A stretch of 64,000 nucleotides of DNA from Staphylococcus aureus (lineage in GTDB: Bacteria > Bacillota > Bacilli > Staphylococcales > Staphylococcaceae), in assembly GCF_001027105.1 (NCBI RefSeq), contig NZ_CP011526.1:2046001-2110000 (forward strand). Reading direction: 5' to 3'. The position numbers were made by a program, and so were the translations under genes. Of the stretch, positions 25,713-39,485 are shown piece by piece; positions within the stretch are counted from its first letter, which is position 1; each line of letters begins with the position of its first letter. Below the pieces are notes generated by a model. The model searched no databases. It was not told the DNA's origin and saw only the letters and a program-made list of their open reading frames with translations.

Positions 25713-26184
25713 CACTTTCAACCCCTCTCAAATTCGACATAGTTCTCTCTTCGATTATTTTAACATCGTCATGAGACATCATCGGTAAATAAATAGTATG
25801 ACCTGCAGTCATAAATCCAACTTTATACAAATTAAGCACTTTACTAATTGGATTAGATTTAATCGACAAGTATTGTAAACGTTCAATTCGACTCGTTTCT
25901 TCTTTATATATAAAAAATGATGTACGATATTGTACACTTAGTTGATCAACTTTATAAAAGCGACAATGATATTGCCATAAAGGCTTAATAAATAATTTTA
26001 ATGTACTCAGAGCACCTAAAACCAACAAAATATAAAGTAAGTAATGTGGCCATTCAAATCTTAACCATATAAAATAAAAAATGACATACACAGCTACACT
26101 CAATATAAATTCTAAGCCATTCGTAATGTAGTAATACAACAATGCTGACTTAGGACTCTTAGTCAACTTAGTATAATCTGACAT
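25705..26184 (-). CDS. Bacterial PH-domain membrane protein (YdbS-like), first of three
   Basis: This 159-residue protein has two membrane segments (ITNGLEFILSVAVYVIFYFIWL and HYLLYILLVLGALSTLKLFI) and then a bPH2 domain (YKVDQLSVQYRTSFFIYKEETSRIERLQYLSIKSNPISKV). It is the first gene of the tight four-gene run ending in acpS. The ATG follows GGGGAGAGGGG at a normal distance. Like its partners it carries no enzymatic motif, so it most likely acts as a scaffold or lipid-associated protein in the membrane. Confidence 0.85.
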   Translation of the reverse strand: MSDYTKLTKSPKSALLYYYITNGLEFILSVAVYVIFYFIWLRFEWPHYLLYILLVLGALSTLKLFIKPLWQYHCRFYKVDQLSVQYRTSFFIYKEETSRIERLQYLSIKSNPISKVLNLYKVGFMTAGHTIYLPMMSHDDVKIIEERTMSNLRGVESDV

Positions 26185-26342
26185 ATACCCCTCTCCCCAA
26201 ATAAAAAATTATACGGATTTATAATCTATTTCATTTTATTTTTATATGATGATAATTATAGCATATGGAATATTTCATGCTAATTTATTCTTCCTAAAGG
26301 TACATCTAAAAATTTAATTAAGCAGAAAGTGCTTGAATTGCT

Positions 26343-26383
26343 AAAAAGACACCATGTTATAATTTTATCAACATGATGCCTTT
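26343..26383 (-). terminator. Terminator of the kdpFABC operon
   Basis: On the minus strand AAAGGCATCATGTTGAT pairs with ATAACATGGTGTCTTT with G-U pairs and ends in a short U run. It begins about 10 bp after the kdpC stop. Confidence 0.8.
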
Positions 26384-26392
26384 CATCTATAA

Positions 26393-26953
26393 TCAATCTT
26401 TCATCTTATCAAGAGCGATATTTAGTTCAAGCACATTCACATAATCATTTGTTAACACACCACGCTGCTTACGATGTTGAATCAAGTCGGCCACTCTTGA
26501 AGTAGATACATGACGAGCATCAGCAATACGAGGTGCTTGCTTCAATGCATTTTCGACCGTAATATGCGGATCTAAGCCCGACCCAGAACTTGTTGCAGCA
26601 TCTATTGTTACATTTGAATTCCCAAATTTAACATGATGTTTCATGCGTGCTATTAATTCGGTGTTTCCATTCGATTCATTACTTCCACCTGAAGATACGC
26701 CGTTTTTATATAATTTTTCAGGATTCATATTATAATCAACTGCACTCGGTCTCCCGTGAAAATATCGTGTCTCTGTCCAGTGCTGTCCAATCAATTTTGA
26801 TCCAACTATACGATTGTCATACGTAATTAAACTGCCATTTGCTTGTTGATAAAAAAATATTTGACCAATTAACGTGATAGCTAACGGGAATAAAAATCCA
26901 CATAATACCATAGTTATTATCGTTAAACAAATACTATTTCTTATCGTATTCAT
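26393..26953 (-). CDS. kdpC: K+-transporting ATPase, subunit C
   Basis: This 186-residue subunit has one N-terminal membrane helix (ICLTIITMVLCGFLFPLAITLI) and an extracytoplasmic domain. Family motifs are GSKLIGQHW, YFHGRPSAVDYN and the SSGSGLDPHIT signature. In the Kdp complex it stabilises the A-B assembly and supports ATP affinity. The ATG at 26953 follows GGAAGGAGCC; the extra 13 codons upstream precede that site. It lies 19 bp after kdpB. Confidence 0.95.
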   Translation of the reverse strand: MNTIRNSICLTIITMVLCGFLFPLAITLIGQIFFYQQANGSLITYDNRIVGSKLIGQHWTETRYFHGRPSAVDYNMNPEKLYKNGVSSGGSNESNGNTELIARMKHHVKFGNSNVTIDAATSSGSGLDPHITVENALKQAPRIADARHVSTSRVADLIQHRKQRGVLTNDYVNVLELNIALDKMKD

Positions 26954-26972
26954 GGTACAGGCTCCTTCCTCT

Positions 26973-29000
26973 TTACACAAAAAATTGTACAATCATATCT
27001 ATTAATTTAATGCCTAAAAACGGGACGATTAATCCACCTAATCCATAAATCAACATATTATTTATAAAGATTCTATCAATGCTGTAACCCTTTACTTTTA
27101 CACCTTTCATGGCAATTGGAATTAAGGCAACAATGATTAATGCATTGAATATCAAAGCTGATATAATTGCAGATTTAGGTGACGATAAATGCATAATATT
27201 TAGTGAAGTCATTTCTGGAATTGTTGACATCATTAGTGCAGGTAAAATTGCAAAGTATTTTGCTACGTCATTAGCCAAACTAAATGTCGTTAATGCACCT
27301 CTCGTCATTAATAATTGTTTGCCTATTTTTACAACCTCTATTAACTTTGTAGGATTCGAATCTAAATCAATTAGATTAGCTGCCTCTTTAGCACTAATTG
27401 TCCCTGAGTTCATAGCTAATCCTATATTCGCTTGTGCTAGCGCAGGTGCATCATTTGTACCATCTCCTGTCATCGCAACAATATGGCCTTTCGCTTGTTC
27501 ATCTTTGATGACTTTAATTTTATCTTCGGGTTTACACTCTGCAACAAATCTATCAACCCCGGCTTCTTTTGCAATTGTAGCTGCTGTTAAAGCATTATCA
27601 CCTGTACACATAACTGTTTCAATCCCCATTTTTCTCAATTCAGTAAATCGTTCTACAAGACCATCTTTAATCACATCTTTTAAATAAATCACGCCAAGCA
27701 TGACATTGTTTTCAATGACTATTAATGGTGTGCCACCTTTACTCGATACATCCATACAGAGAGACTCAATATTAAGAGGAATATTGCCTTGTTGTTGTTT
27801 GACAAGATTTATCATACTATTAGGTGCACCTTTGAATACCGATATTTCATTTGTAATGATTCCGCTCATTCTAGTTTCAGCTGTAAAAGGCTTATATGTG
27901 CCATCAATGTCTTTAGGCAGCTCATTTATATACATCTGCTTCGCTAATCGTACAATACTTTTTCCTTCTGGCGTATCATCGTAGATTGATGACATATAAG
28001 CAGCGACTATCAATTTTTCAAGCATTTGTTGATTCACTGGTAAAAATTCACTAGCGATTCGATTGCCATAAGTGATTGTGCCTGTCTTGTCTAAAATCAT
28101 TACATCGACATCTCCACATACTTCTACAGCACGCCCACTTTTCGCTAATACATTGAATTGAGTAACACGATCCATGCCTGCAATACCAATCGCCGATAAC
28201 AAACCACCGATTGTCGTTGGTATTAAACATACTGTTAACGCAATGAGCATCGCAATAGGTAAAATTAAATGCAGGTAAGATGCTATTGGATATAACGTTA
28301 CAATAACGACTAAAAATATAATTGTTAACGTTGTTAATAATGTAAAAAGTGCAATTTCATTTGGTGTTTTATTTCTTTCCGCCCCTTCAACTAAGGCAAT
28401 CATTTTATCTAAAAAAGATGTACCCGCTTCACTCTCAACACGTATTTCTAACCAATCAGATGTTACAAGTGTACCGCCAATGACTCCATCAAAATCGCCA
28501 CCTGATTCTTTTATCACAGGTGCAGACTCACCAGTAATTGCAGATTCATCAACGGTTGCTAATCCATTTATTACAACGCCATCAGCAGGGATTGTTTCTC
28601 CATTTTCTACCCGAATATTTTGTCCGGCTTTTAACTCTGTGGCGTTCACTATCCGATACGCACCATTTTCTTCTATCAATCGAGCAGTTAAATTTGATTG
28701 TGCTTGTCTTAAACTATCAGCTTGCGCTTTTCCACGACCTTCAGCAAAGGCTTCTGAAAAATTAGCAAACAATATAGTTATTAATAATATGATAAAAATT
28801 GTAATCAAATAACCTCGCGATAGATAGCTAGTTCCAAATATGTCAGGAAAACATATTAATATCAACGTTAAAATCATTCCAACCTCAACGACAAACATTA
28901 TCGGATTTTTTATTAATTGTTTAAGATTCAGCTTATAAAAACTCATTTTCAAAGCTTCTATCACCATTGTTTGATTGAAATATTTATTTACATGATGCAT
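26973..29000 (-). CDS. kdpB: K+-transporting ATPase, subunit B (P-type ATPase)
   Basis: This 675-residue catalytic subunit hydrolyses ATP to drive high-affinity K+ uptake. P-type landmarks are the actuator TGES motif (156-159), the phosphorylated aspartate in DKTGT (304-308), the nucleotide-domain KGAPN region, and the hinge [11 protein letters not shown]. At least six membrane segments are present, with the [13 protein letters not shown] stretch in the transport core. The ATG at 29000 follows AAAGGGATGG; a start 9 bp upstream falls in that site. The sequence is complete. It belongs to the chromosomal kdp set; a second set occurs in some SCCmec elements. Confidence 0.96.
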
Positions 29001-29018
29001 TTTTTCCATCCCTTTACT

Positions 29019-30695
29019 TTATTTTAAAGTTAAAAATTCACCAATAGGACCAAGTAATAGTACTGGAATAAATGTCAAACCACTTAGTAAAACGATAAAT
29101 ACGATTAGTGATACGCCAAAATAAGGTTTATCAATCGCTATTGTATATTTATCTTGATGGTATGATTTTTTATTCACTAAACTTGATGCAATCATTAATT
29201 GCAAAATAATTGGTATATAACGAGAAAGCAACATAATGATTCCTGTAGAGATATTCCAGAATGTTGTATCATCTTTCAGTCCTTCAAACCCTGATCCATT
29301 GTTCGCAGCAGCTGATGTCATTTCATACATAACTTGTGAAATACCATGAAAAGACGGATTCGTTATACTTTCACTTGCTCCAGGAATCATAAAAGCAAGT
29401 GCTGAAAATACTAAAATTAAAATTGGGTGTATGAGAAAGACTAAGACAATACATTTCATTTCACGGGCGCCAATTGGCATATTTAAATATTCTGGTGTTT
29501 TACCAACCATCAAACTGCATATAAACACCGTCAGTAAGACAAATATCAATAAATTCATGAGTCCTACGCCTTCGCCACCAAATACAACATTTAGCATCAT
29601 TAATACCATTGGTCCTAATCCACCTATAGGCGTTAAGCTATCATGCATGTTATTAACAGAACCCGTTGTAAATGCCGTCGTAATAACTGTAAATAGTGCT
29701 GACAAACCTGCTCCAAACCGTACCTCTTTACCTTCCATATTCGGTCCATAAATGCCTAAATTCGCTAGTATTGGATTACCACGATACTCACTCCACATAG
29801 TTAATGTAAGAATTGCTATAAAAATGAAAAACATTGCGACAAATAATATCAACGCATGACGATGTACTCGTTTACCATGTCTACTTAACATGCGACCAAA
29901 TAAGAACAACATTGACATAGGAAGTAACATCATACTGCCCATTTCTATAAAATTGCTCCAAATATTTGGATTTTCAAAAGGTGTTGCAGAATTTCCTGCT
30001 AAAAATCCTCCACCATTCGTACCAAGATGTTTTATTGATTCAAGTGATGCAATAGGTCCAAATGCAATATGTTGAATATGTCCGCTTAAAGTCCGAATCA
30101 TTAAATTAGCATGCAACGTTTGTGGTACACCTTGAGTCATCAATAAAATACTAATTAAACATGATAATGGTAAAAGTACTCGGACAATAAACCGAACAAT
30201 ATCTTGATAAAAATTACCAATGATATTAGTTAATCCAGTTAAACGTCTCAACATCGCTATACAAACGGCGTAACCTGATGCACTAGATGTAAACATTAAA
30301 TATGTCATTACAATCATTTGCGTTAAATATGTCACATCTGATTCACCGTTATAGTGTTGTAAATTACTATTTGTTAAAAAAGATATTGCTGTATTAAACG
30401 CTAAATCTATCGATTGGTTTAAATTATGATTTGGATTTAAAAAAAGCCATTGCTGAACTATTAGCAATACAAATGTTATAAACCCCATAAATCCATTAAA
30501 TGCCAGAAAATGTTTGACATATGTTTTAGCTGACATGTGTTCTAAATCTGTGCCGATAATTTTAAAACACATATTTTCAAATCTAGTAAATATTAAATCT
30601 ACTCTTGACGATTGCACCAATGCTACGCGATATAGATATCCACTAAAAACATACGTAATCATAACCATCATTGTTAGAAACAAAATTATTTCCAT
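29019..30695 (-). CDS. kdpA: K+-transporting ATPase, subunit A (K+ channel-like)
   Basis: This 558-residue membrane subunit forms the K+ path and is related to the SKT/TrkH channel fold. Selectivity-filter-like segments are visible: LTNSNLQHY, the [21 protein letters not shown] stretch, [12 protein letters not shown] and [12 protein letters not shown]. About ten membrane helices span the protein. The ATG at 30695 follows AGTGAGGG; codons upstream of it precede this site. It lies 18 bp ahead of kdpB and 23 bp after kdpF. Confidence 0.96.
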
Positions 30696-30718
30696 GATAA
30701 CCCTCACTTAATATATTT

Positions 30719-30805
30719 CTAAAATTTTTCACTACGAATTAAGGCATAAAATAAATACAAAACTAATGCAATAACTACCAGTAATAAAACGATGAGCATT
30801 GCCAT
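30719..30805 (-). CDS. kdpF: KdpF small membrane subunit
   Basis: This 28-codon gene reads MAMLIVLLLVVIALVLYLFY and then ALIRSEKF, a single membrane helix with a charged tail, as expected for KdpF, which stabilises the KdpABC complex. A strong AAGGAGG site lies upstream of the ATG (minus strand GTAAGGAGGTTATG). It is easily missed because of its size. It is the first gene of kdpFABC and lies divergent to kdpD. Confidence 0.9.
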   Translation of the reverse strand: MAMLIVLLLVVIALVLYLFYALIRSEKF

Positions 30806-30875
30806 AACCTCCTTACAACACAACAACATCGTAACAACTTGTTTATGAGAGAAATATTAATTTTCAAACTTAGTT

Positions 30876-30892
30876 ATTAAGAAATCATTAAG
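30876..30892. promoter_or_regulatory. Candidate KdpE operator (ATTAAG direct repeat)
   Basis: ATTAAG-AAATC-ATTAAG forms two 6-bp direct repeats with an 11-bp period, the pattern bound by OmpR/PhoB-family regulators such as KdpE. It lies between kdpF and kdpD, 71 bp from the kdpF start. No experiment is known to me for this exact site. Confidence 0.4.
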
Positions 30893-30966
30893 ATGTGTAT
30901 GCAGAAATAAATTTTATAGCATTTAATTGTGAAGAATATTATGATATTGCTATCGAGGTGAAGGTT

Positions 30967-33624
30967 ATGTCAAACACTGAATCGCTAAACATAGGAAAAA
31001 AGCGTGGATCTTTAACAATTTACATCGGTTACAGTCCAGGTGTTGGTAAAACATTTGAGATGCTTTCAAATGCCATTGAACTATTTCAAAGTAACGTTGA
31101 TATTAAAATAGGATATATTGAACCGCATCAGCGTGATGAAACAAATGCATTAGCTGAACAATTACCTAAAATCACAACCAATTTTACTAAACATGGTAGT
31201 CATCATTTTCAATATTTAGATGTCGACCGCATAATCGAAGAATCGCCGACAATAGTACTTATCGATGAGTTAGCACATACGAATATTTCTAGAGATCGTC
31301 ATGAGAAACGATATATGGATATTGAAGAAATTTTAAATCATGGTATCGATGTTCATACCACTTTGAACATTCAACATATTGAAAGTTTAAGTAGTCAAAT
31401 TGAACTGATGACCGGTGTACATGTTAAAGAACGTGTACCCGACTATTTCATAATGAGCGCCGATGTATTAGAAGTCGTAGATATCTCACCTGAACAATTA
31501 ATTAAACGCTTAAAAGCTGGCAAGGTATATAAAAAGGATAGGCTAGATGTAGCATTTAGTAATTTCTTTACGTATGCCCACCTAAGCGAACTGCGTACAT
31601 TGACGTTAAGAACAGTTGCCGACTTGATGAGTGATAAAGAAAAAGTCCGACACAACCATAAAACGTCACTCAAACCTCATATTGCTGTGGCAATTAGTGG
31701 GAGCATTTATAATGAAGCAGTAATTAAAGAGGCATTCCATATTGCTCAAAAAGAACATGCGAAGTTCACTGCTATTTATATAGATGTATTCGAAAAAAAC
31801 AGGCAATATAAAGATAGTCAAAAGCAAGTGCATCAACATCTCATGCTTGCAAAATCATTAGGAGCAAAAGTAAAAGTAGTTTATAGCCAAACCGTTGCAT
31901 TAGGATTAGACGAATGGTGTAAAAATCAAGATGTAACCAAATTAATTATCGGACAACATATTAGAAATAAGTGGCGAGACTTTTTCAATACACCTTTAAT
32001 TGACCATTTAATGTCCTTTGAACATAGCTATAAAATCGAAATCGTTCCAATCAAACAAATACCTGTTGAATTGAAAATGAACAAATCACCCTATCGTCCT
32101 AAAGGCAAACGTTTCGCCATAGATATGTTAAAAATGATTTTGATTCAAATAATTTGTGTAATGATGGGACTGTGGATTTATCAACTTGATAAGCATGAGT
32201 CTAGTACGATTATTTTAATGATTTTTCTCATCGGCATCATTTTATTATCCATTTGGACGCGGTCCTTCATCATTGGCTTTTTAGCAGCAATTATTAACGT
32301 ATTTGTTTTTAATTATTTTTTTACGGAACCTAGATATACATTTGAAGTATATCGCTTTGACTATCCTATTACATTTATCGTTAGCATTTTAACAAGTATT
32401 TTAACGAGTGCTTTATTAAAACAAATTAAATTCCAATACTCCATTACTAAAAAGCAACTTTATCGTACAGATTTATTATTTCAATTTAATGATTCGATTA
32501 AACAAACTTATACAGTTGAAAACTTACTAATAAATGCTGGATACCAAATTAATCAATTATTGCAACAATCAATTACTATATACGTTATCAATCAATCGAA
32601 AGTAATTAAAACAATACCATTGCAAAACCATATCGATAATACGACTCAACAGCATGAACAAGCATTAAGCTGGGTAATTAAAAATGAAAGACAAGCTGGT
32701 GCAACAACAGATACATTTCCAGGCATTAATAAATGGTTGATACCAATTGGCACATCTCCGATTAAAGGCATTCTAGCCATTGATTACCAAAGTTCTCAAG
32801 TGATTAATCCATATGATGCATCAATATTAGAATCAATGTTAAATGAACTTTCTCTCGCCGTTGAAAATGTGACGTTACTTAAACAAACGAGAGAATCCAT
32901 GTTACAGGCTGAACGTCAACTGACACATTCAAATTTTTTAAGATCAATTTCGCATGACATACGTACACCGTTAACAACAATTATGGGAAATTTAGATATT
33001 TTAGTATCACATAGTAAAGATATGTCTATCATAGAAAAGGAACAATTACTTGTACATAGTTTTCAAGAAAGTCAGTATTTATATCTATTAGTGACAAATA
33101 TTTTATCATTAACAAAATTACAGTCATCAAATGTTCAGATAAAATTGCAACCTTATCTCGTTAGTGAATTAGTAGAAGAAATCGATATGATTTTAGAACG
33201 TCGCCATTTAAAAAAGCGTATAACTGTATCATCCTCAGTAAATTTACAGTTTATACACATTGACAGTAAGTTGATTTTACAAGCTTTATTCAATTTGATT
33301 GAAAATGCAGTTAAACACACTTCTACTGACACCAAAATCAATTTATCTATTCGTTATGCTAGCTATGAACAAATCGAATTTGCCGTTATAGACGAAGGAC
33401 CTGGAATTAGTTTAGAAGAACAACAAAAGATATTCGAGCCTTTTTACACAGGATCAAATAAATATTTTAAAGATAACCAAAAAGAAAGCATGGGACTAGG
33501 CTTATATTTAGTACAGACTATCCTACACAAACATCAATCAAACTTACAATATAAACCGAACCAACCACACGGCAGTATATTCTATTTCAATATATATACA
33601 GACTTTAACGAAGGAGACGTATAA
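30967..33624 (+). CDS. kdpD: Sensor histidine kinase KdpD
   Basis: This 885-residue sensor controls kdpFABC and, in S. aureus, also virulence genes. The N-terminal KdpD domain has a Walker-type motif GYSPGVGKT (21-29); a universal-stress-protein-like domain follows (PHIAVAISGSIYNEAVIKEA), which in S. aureus is reported to bind cyclic di-AMP. Four membrane helices lie around residues 375-475, then a GAF-like region, the H box SISHDIRTPL with His663, and the ATPase N, G1 and G2 boxes (NLIENAVKHT, DEGPGIS, GLGLYLVQ). The ATG at 30967 follows GAGGTGAAGG; the open frame upstream has no site. It is coupled to kdpE by a one-base overlap. Confidence 0.96.
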   Translation: MSNTESLNIGKKRGSLTIYIGYSPGVGKTFEMLSNAIELFQSNVDIKIGYIEPHQRDETNALAEQLPKITTNFTKHGSHHFQYLDVDRIIEESPTIVLIDELAHTNISRDRHEKRYMDIEEILNHGIDVHTTLNIQHIESLSSQIELMTGVHVKERVPDYFIMSADVLEVVDISPEQLIKRLKAGKVYKKDRLDVAFSNFFTYAHLSELRTLTLRTVADLMSDKEKVRHNHKTSLKPHIAVAISGSIYNEAVIKEAFHIAQKEHAKFTAIYIDVFEKNRQYKDSQKQVHQHLMLAKSLGAKVKVVYSQTVALGLDEWCKNQDVTKLIIGQHIRNKWRDFFNTPLIDHLMSFEHSYKIEIVPIKQIPVELKMNKSPYRPKGKRFAIDMLKMILIQIICVMMGLWIYQLDKHESSTIILMIFLIGIILLSIWTRSFIIGFLAAIINVFVFNYFFTEPRYTFEVYRFDYPITFIVSILTSILTSALLKQIKFQYSITKKQLYRTDLLFQFNDSIKQTYTVENLLINAGYQINQLLQQSITIYVINQSKVIKTIPLQNHIDNTTQQHEQALSWVIKNERQAGATTDTFPGINKWLIPIGTSPIKGILAIDYQSSQVINPYDASILESMLNELSLAVENVTLLKQTRESMLQAERQLTHSNFLRSISHDIRTPLTTIMGNLDILVSHSKDMSIIEKEQLLVHSFQESQYLYLLVTNILSLTKLQSSNVQIKLQPYLVSELVEEIDMILERRHLKKRITVSSSVNLQFIHIDSKLILQALFNLIENAVKHTSTDTKINLSIRYASYEQIEFAVIDEGPGISLEEQQKIFEPFYTGSNKYFKDNQKESMGLGLYLVQTILHKHQSNLQYKPNQPHGSIFYFNIYTDFNEGDV

Positions 33625-34319
33625 TGCAATCTAAAATATTGATAATTGAAGATGATCACGCAATCACACATTTACTTGATGTTGCATTAACTTTAGATTA
33701 TTACAATGTAACTACAGCCGACAATGCCACACAAGCACACTTTAAAATTCAAATTGATAAACCAGATGTCATTTTATTAGATTTAGGTTTACCAGATAAA
33801 GATGGATTATGTTTGATTTCAGAAATCAGGCAACATACTGACATTCCTATCATTGTAATAAGTGCAAGACAAGAAGAACAAACAATTATTCAAGCTTTAG
33901 ATAACGGTGCGAATGACTATATGACTAAACCTTTTAATGTTGATGAGCTTCGGGCACGAATACGAGTCATCGAGAGAATCGCTAAGTCACATCAAGAAAC
34001 TAACATTGTATTTACTAACGGTTTGCTAAGCATCGACTTTGGCTCCAAATCTGTTGTTATTAATAATCAGGAGGTACATTTGACGCCAAATGAATTTAGC
34101 TTGTTAGAACTATTGTCAAATCATAAAGGAAAAGTACTCACTTATGAGATGATATTAAAACGAATATATGGCTATGTTAATAAGACTGAAATGCCTAGTT
34201 TAAGAGTGCATATGACATCATTAAGACAAAAACTTTCACAATGTCATGAGGACGCAAAAGATATTATTAAAACACATCCACGCATTGGTTATCAAATGTT
34301 GCAGTGGAAAGAGAAATAA
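33624..34319 (+). CDS. kdpE: Response regulator KdpE
   Basis: This 231-residue OmpR/PhoB-type regulator has a receiver domain with phosphorylated aspartate Asp53 (ILLDLGLPD) and acidic pocket EDDH near residue 9-12, and a C-terminal winged helix (LTPNEFSLLELLSNHKGKVLTYEMI to SLRVHMTSLRQKL). It is phosphorylated by KdpD and activates kdpFABC under low K+. The start overlaps the kdpD stop (TAATG). A terminator follows at 34327-34372. Confidence 0.97.
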   Translation: MQSKILIIEDDHAITHLLDVALTLDYYNVTTADNATQAHFKIQIDKPDVILLDLGLPDKDGLCLISEIRQHTDIPIIVISARQEEQTIIQALDNGANDYMTKPFNVDELRARIRVIERIAKSHQETNIVFTNGLLSIDFGSKSVVINNQEVHLTPNEFSLLELLSNHKGKVLTYEMILKRIYGYVNKTEMPSLRVHMTSLRQKLSQCHEDAKDIIKTHPRIGYQMLQWKEK

Positions 34320-34326
34320 TTAAATA

Positions 34327-34372
34327 AAAAAGATCGCTGCCATTAAACGAATGATTGGCAGTGATCTTTTTT
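34327..34372 (+). terminator. Terminator of kdpDE
   Basis: AAAGATCGCTGCCA pairs with TGGCAGTGATCTTT around a 14-nt loop and is followed by TTTT. The A-rich left flank makes it usable in both directions. Confidence 0.88.
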
Positions 34373-34641
34373 ATATTCAACTTATTATTTATCGCGCACT
34401 AGCGTCAGCAAAAAGCCCTATTGTTTTTTATAAGAACATGATACTGAAATTTCATAAAGTTTATTTATGTTCGATTATTCTTAATTTAAAAATAGTTCTT
34501 TAAATTATATACTCACCACATTTGGTGGAGAACCATATTTACACAGAATGATATAACCGCATACAGATCTCAATCCAATTAAATATTTAACCTTTAAAAC
34601 GTTAGTACTTTGATATCTACAGAGAATCAATTATTGAAAAC

Positions 34642-34678
34642 AAAAAAGAGCTCAAGACATTACATCTTTAAGCTCTTA
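34642..34678 (-). terminator. Terminator of cshA
   Basis: On the minus strand AAGAGCTTAAAGA pairs with TCTTGAGCTCTT and runs into TTTTTTG, 10 bp after the cshA stop. Confidence 0.85.
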
Positions 34679-34687
34679 ATCTATAAA

Positions 34688-36724
<2,037 letters not shown>

Positions 36725-38083
36725 CTATGAAATTAAAGCATTTACCACTTCTTCTAATTTCATACCACGTGATCCTTTAACTAATACACGGTCATGCGCT
36801 TTTAAATCGTTTATTAAAACTTCTATCATATCGTCTTTAGAATTGAAGTGTTGTGCTTTTTCGACATGTTGCTGGCCCGAATCATAAATATACTTCGCTT
36901 CATTACCAAACGTATACAACACATCTATATGCTTTTCTTCTAAATAATTACCTACACCGATATGCATTTCTTTGCTATTTTCACCTAATTCTAAAACATC
37001 TCCTAAAATTAGAATGCGACGCCCTGTCAAAGTACTCAGTGTATCAATAGCTGCTCTCATACTTGTAGGACTTGCATTATAGGCATCATTTATCACAGTA
37101 ATATCATTTTCTAATGTATGTTGTTCCATACGCATACCAGTTAAGCTGACATTTTTTAAATTTTGATAGATTGTGTTATATGTCAAACCTAATTCATGAC
37201 CAACCGCAATGGCAATCGTCGCATTTTTCATATTATGCTTTCCTAATATTGGCAGATCGTAATGTTCTTTATTATTAATCGTAAATGAAATACCTGTAGT
37301 ATCTCTATCATCAACAGAACAAACTAATGCATTATCAGTAGCAACACCAATACTAATACATTTTGCATTTTCAACTTCTTTAACATGTGGTTTCAATAAT
37401 GGTTCATCGCCATCATATATAAACGTACCATTATCTTTTAGACCTATTGTAATTTCAGATTTAGCTTTAGCAATCCCCTCGCGCGAACCTAAATCTTGCA
37501 TATGTGACTCACCAATATTAGTTATAACTGCAATATCTGGTTGAGCGAGGTTTGACAGAAATTCAATTTCATGGAAACCTGACATCCCCATCTCCAATAT
37601 TGATATTTCAGTATCATTATCTAATTCCAAAATAGTTAAAGGTAAACCAATTTCATTATTGTAATTACCTTGCGTTTTCTTAACTTTAAATTCGGTATGC
37701 AATACACTTTCAATCATATCTTTAGTCGTTGTTTTACCATTAGACCCTGTGACGGCAATTACTTTAGGGTTTACATGTCTCAAGTAAGCTTGTGCCAATT
37801 GTTGTAATGCCGTTAATGTGTCTTCAACCCATATAATAGGCCCGCTTACATTTTCATCTATAGGTGTCCCTCTTTGATAAAAAGCAGCCCCAGCACCATC
37901 TTGTAATGCTTTAGAGACAAAGCGATGACCGTCAACATTTTCACCTTTAAATGGTATAAATAACATATTTTTAGAAATTGCTCGTGAATCAATTGTGACT
38001 CCATTTATCTCTTGATTTAAAAATTGATCTTCAATTTCACAAGGAATCCATGATTGAATTTGCTTTAATGTAACATTAATCAT
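36725..38083 (-). CDS. murF: UDP-MurNAc-tripeptide-D-Ala-D-Ala ligase
   Basis: This 452-residue Mur ligase adds D-Ala-D-Ala to UDP-MurNAc-tripeptide, finishing the cytoplasmic muropeptide. The ATP loop is [10 protein letters not shown] (113-119), the carbamylated-lysine and Mg region is in KSEITIGL, and the C-terminal domain has [12 protein letters not shown] and [10 protein letters not shown]. Its substrate is made by Ddl, encoded 14 bp upstream on the same transcript. Full length. Confidence 0.97.
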   Translation of the reverse strand: MINVTLKQIQSWIPCEIEDQFLNQEINGVTIDSRAISKNMLFIPFKGENVDGHRFVSKALQDGAGAAFYQRGTPIDENVSGPIIWVEDTLTALQQLAQAYLRHVNPKVIAVTGSNGKTTTKDMIESVLHTEFKVKKTQGNYNNEIGLPLTILELDNDTEISILEMGMSGFHEIEFLSNLAQPDIAVITNIGESHMQDLGSREGIAKAKSEITIGLKDNGTFIYDGDEPLLKPHVKEVENAKCISIGVATDNALVCSVDDRDTTGISFTINNKEHYDLPILGKHNMKNATIAIAVGHELGLTYNTIYQNLKNVSLTGMRMEQHTLENDITVINDAYNASPTSMRAAIDTLSTLTGRRILILGDVLELGENSKEMHIGVGNYLEEKHIDVLYTFGNEAKYIYDSGQQHVEKAQHFNSKDDMIEVLINDLKAHDRVLVKGSRGMKLEEVVNALIS

Positions 38084-38097
38084 AATAACAACCTCAG

Positions 38098-39485
<1,388 letters not shown>

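Larger units (their letters stand above)
34320..34687. other. Intergenic region between convergent kdpE and cshA
   Basis: This 368-bp gap between two converging genes holds one terminator at each end and an AT-rich middle. I see no reading frame with a ribosome-binding site. Confidence 0.6.

Noticed and set aside
27109-27687. A 192-codon plus-strand frame opposite kdpB
   Set aside because: It is the antisense shadow of a strongly conserved P-type ATPase gene with no start site of its own.
30895-30966. An N-terminal extension of kdpD by 24 codons
   Set aside because: GAGGTGAAGG lies directly before the ATG at 30967, the extension has no site, and the candidate KdpE repeat lies next to it.
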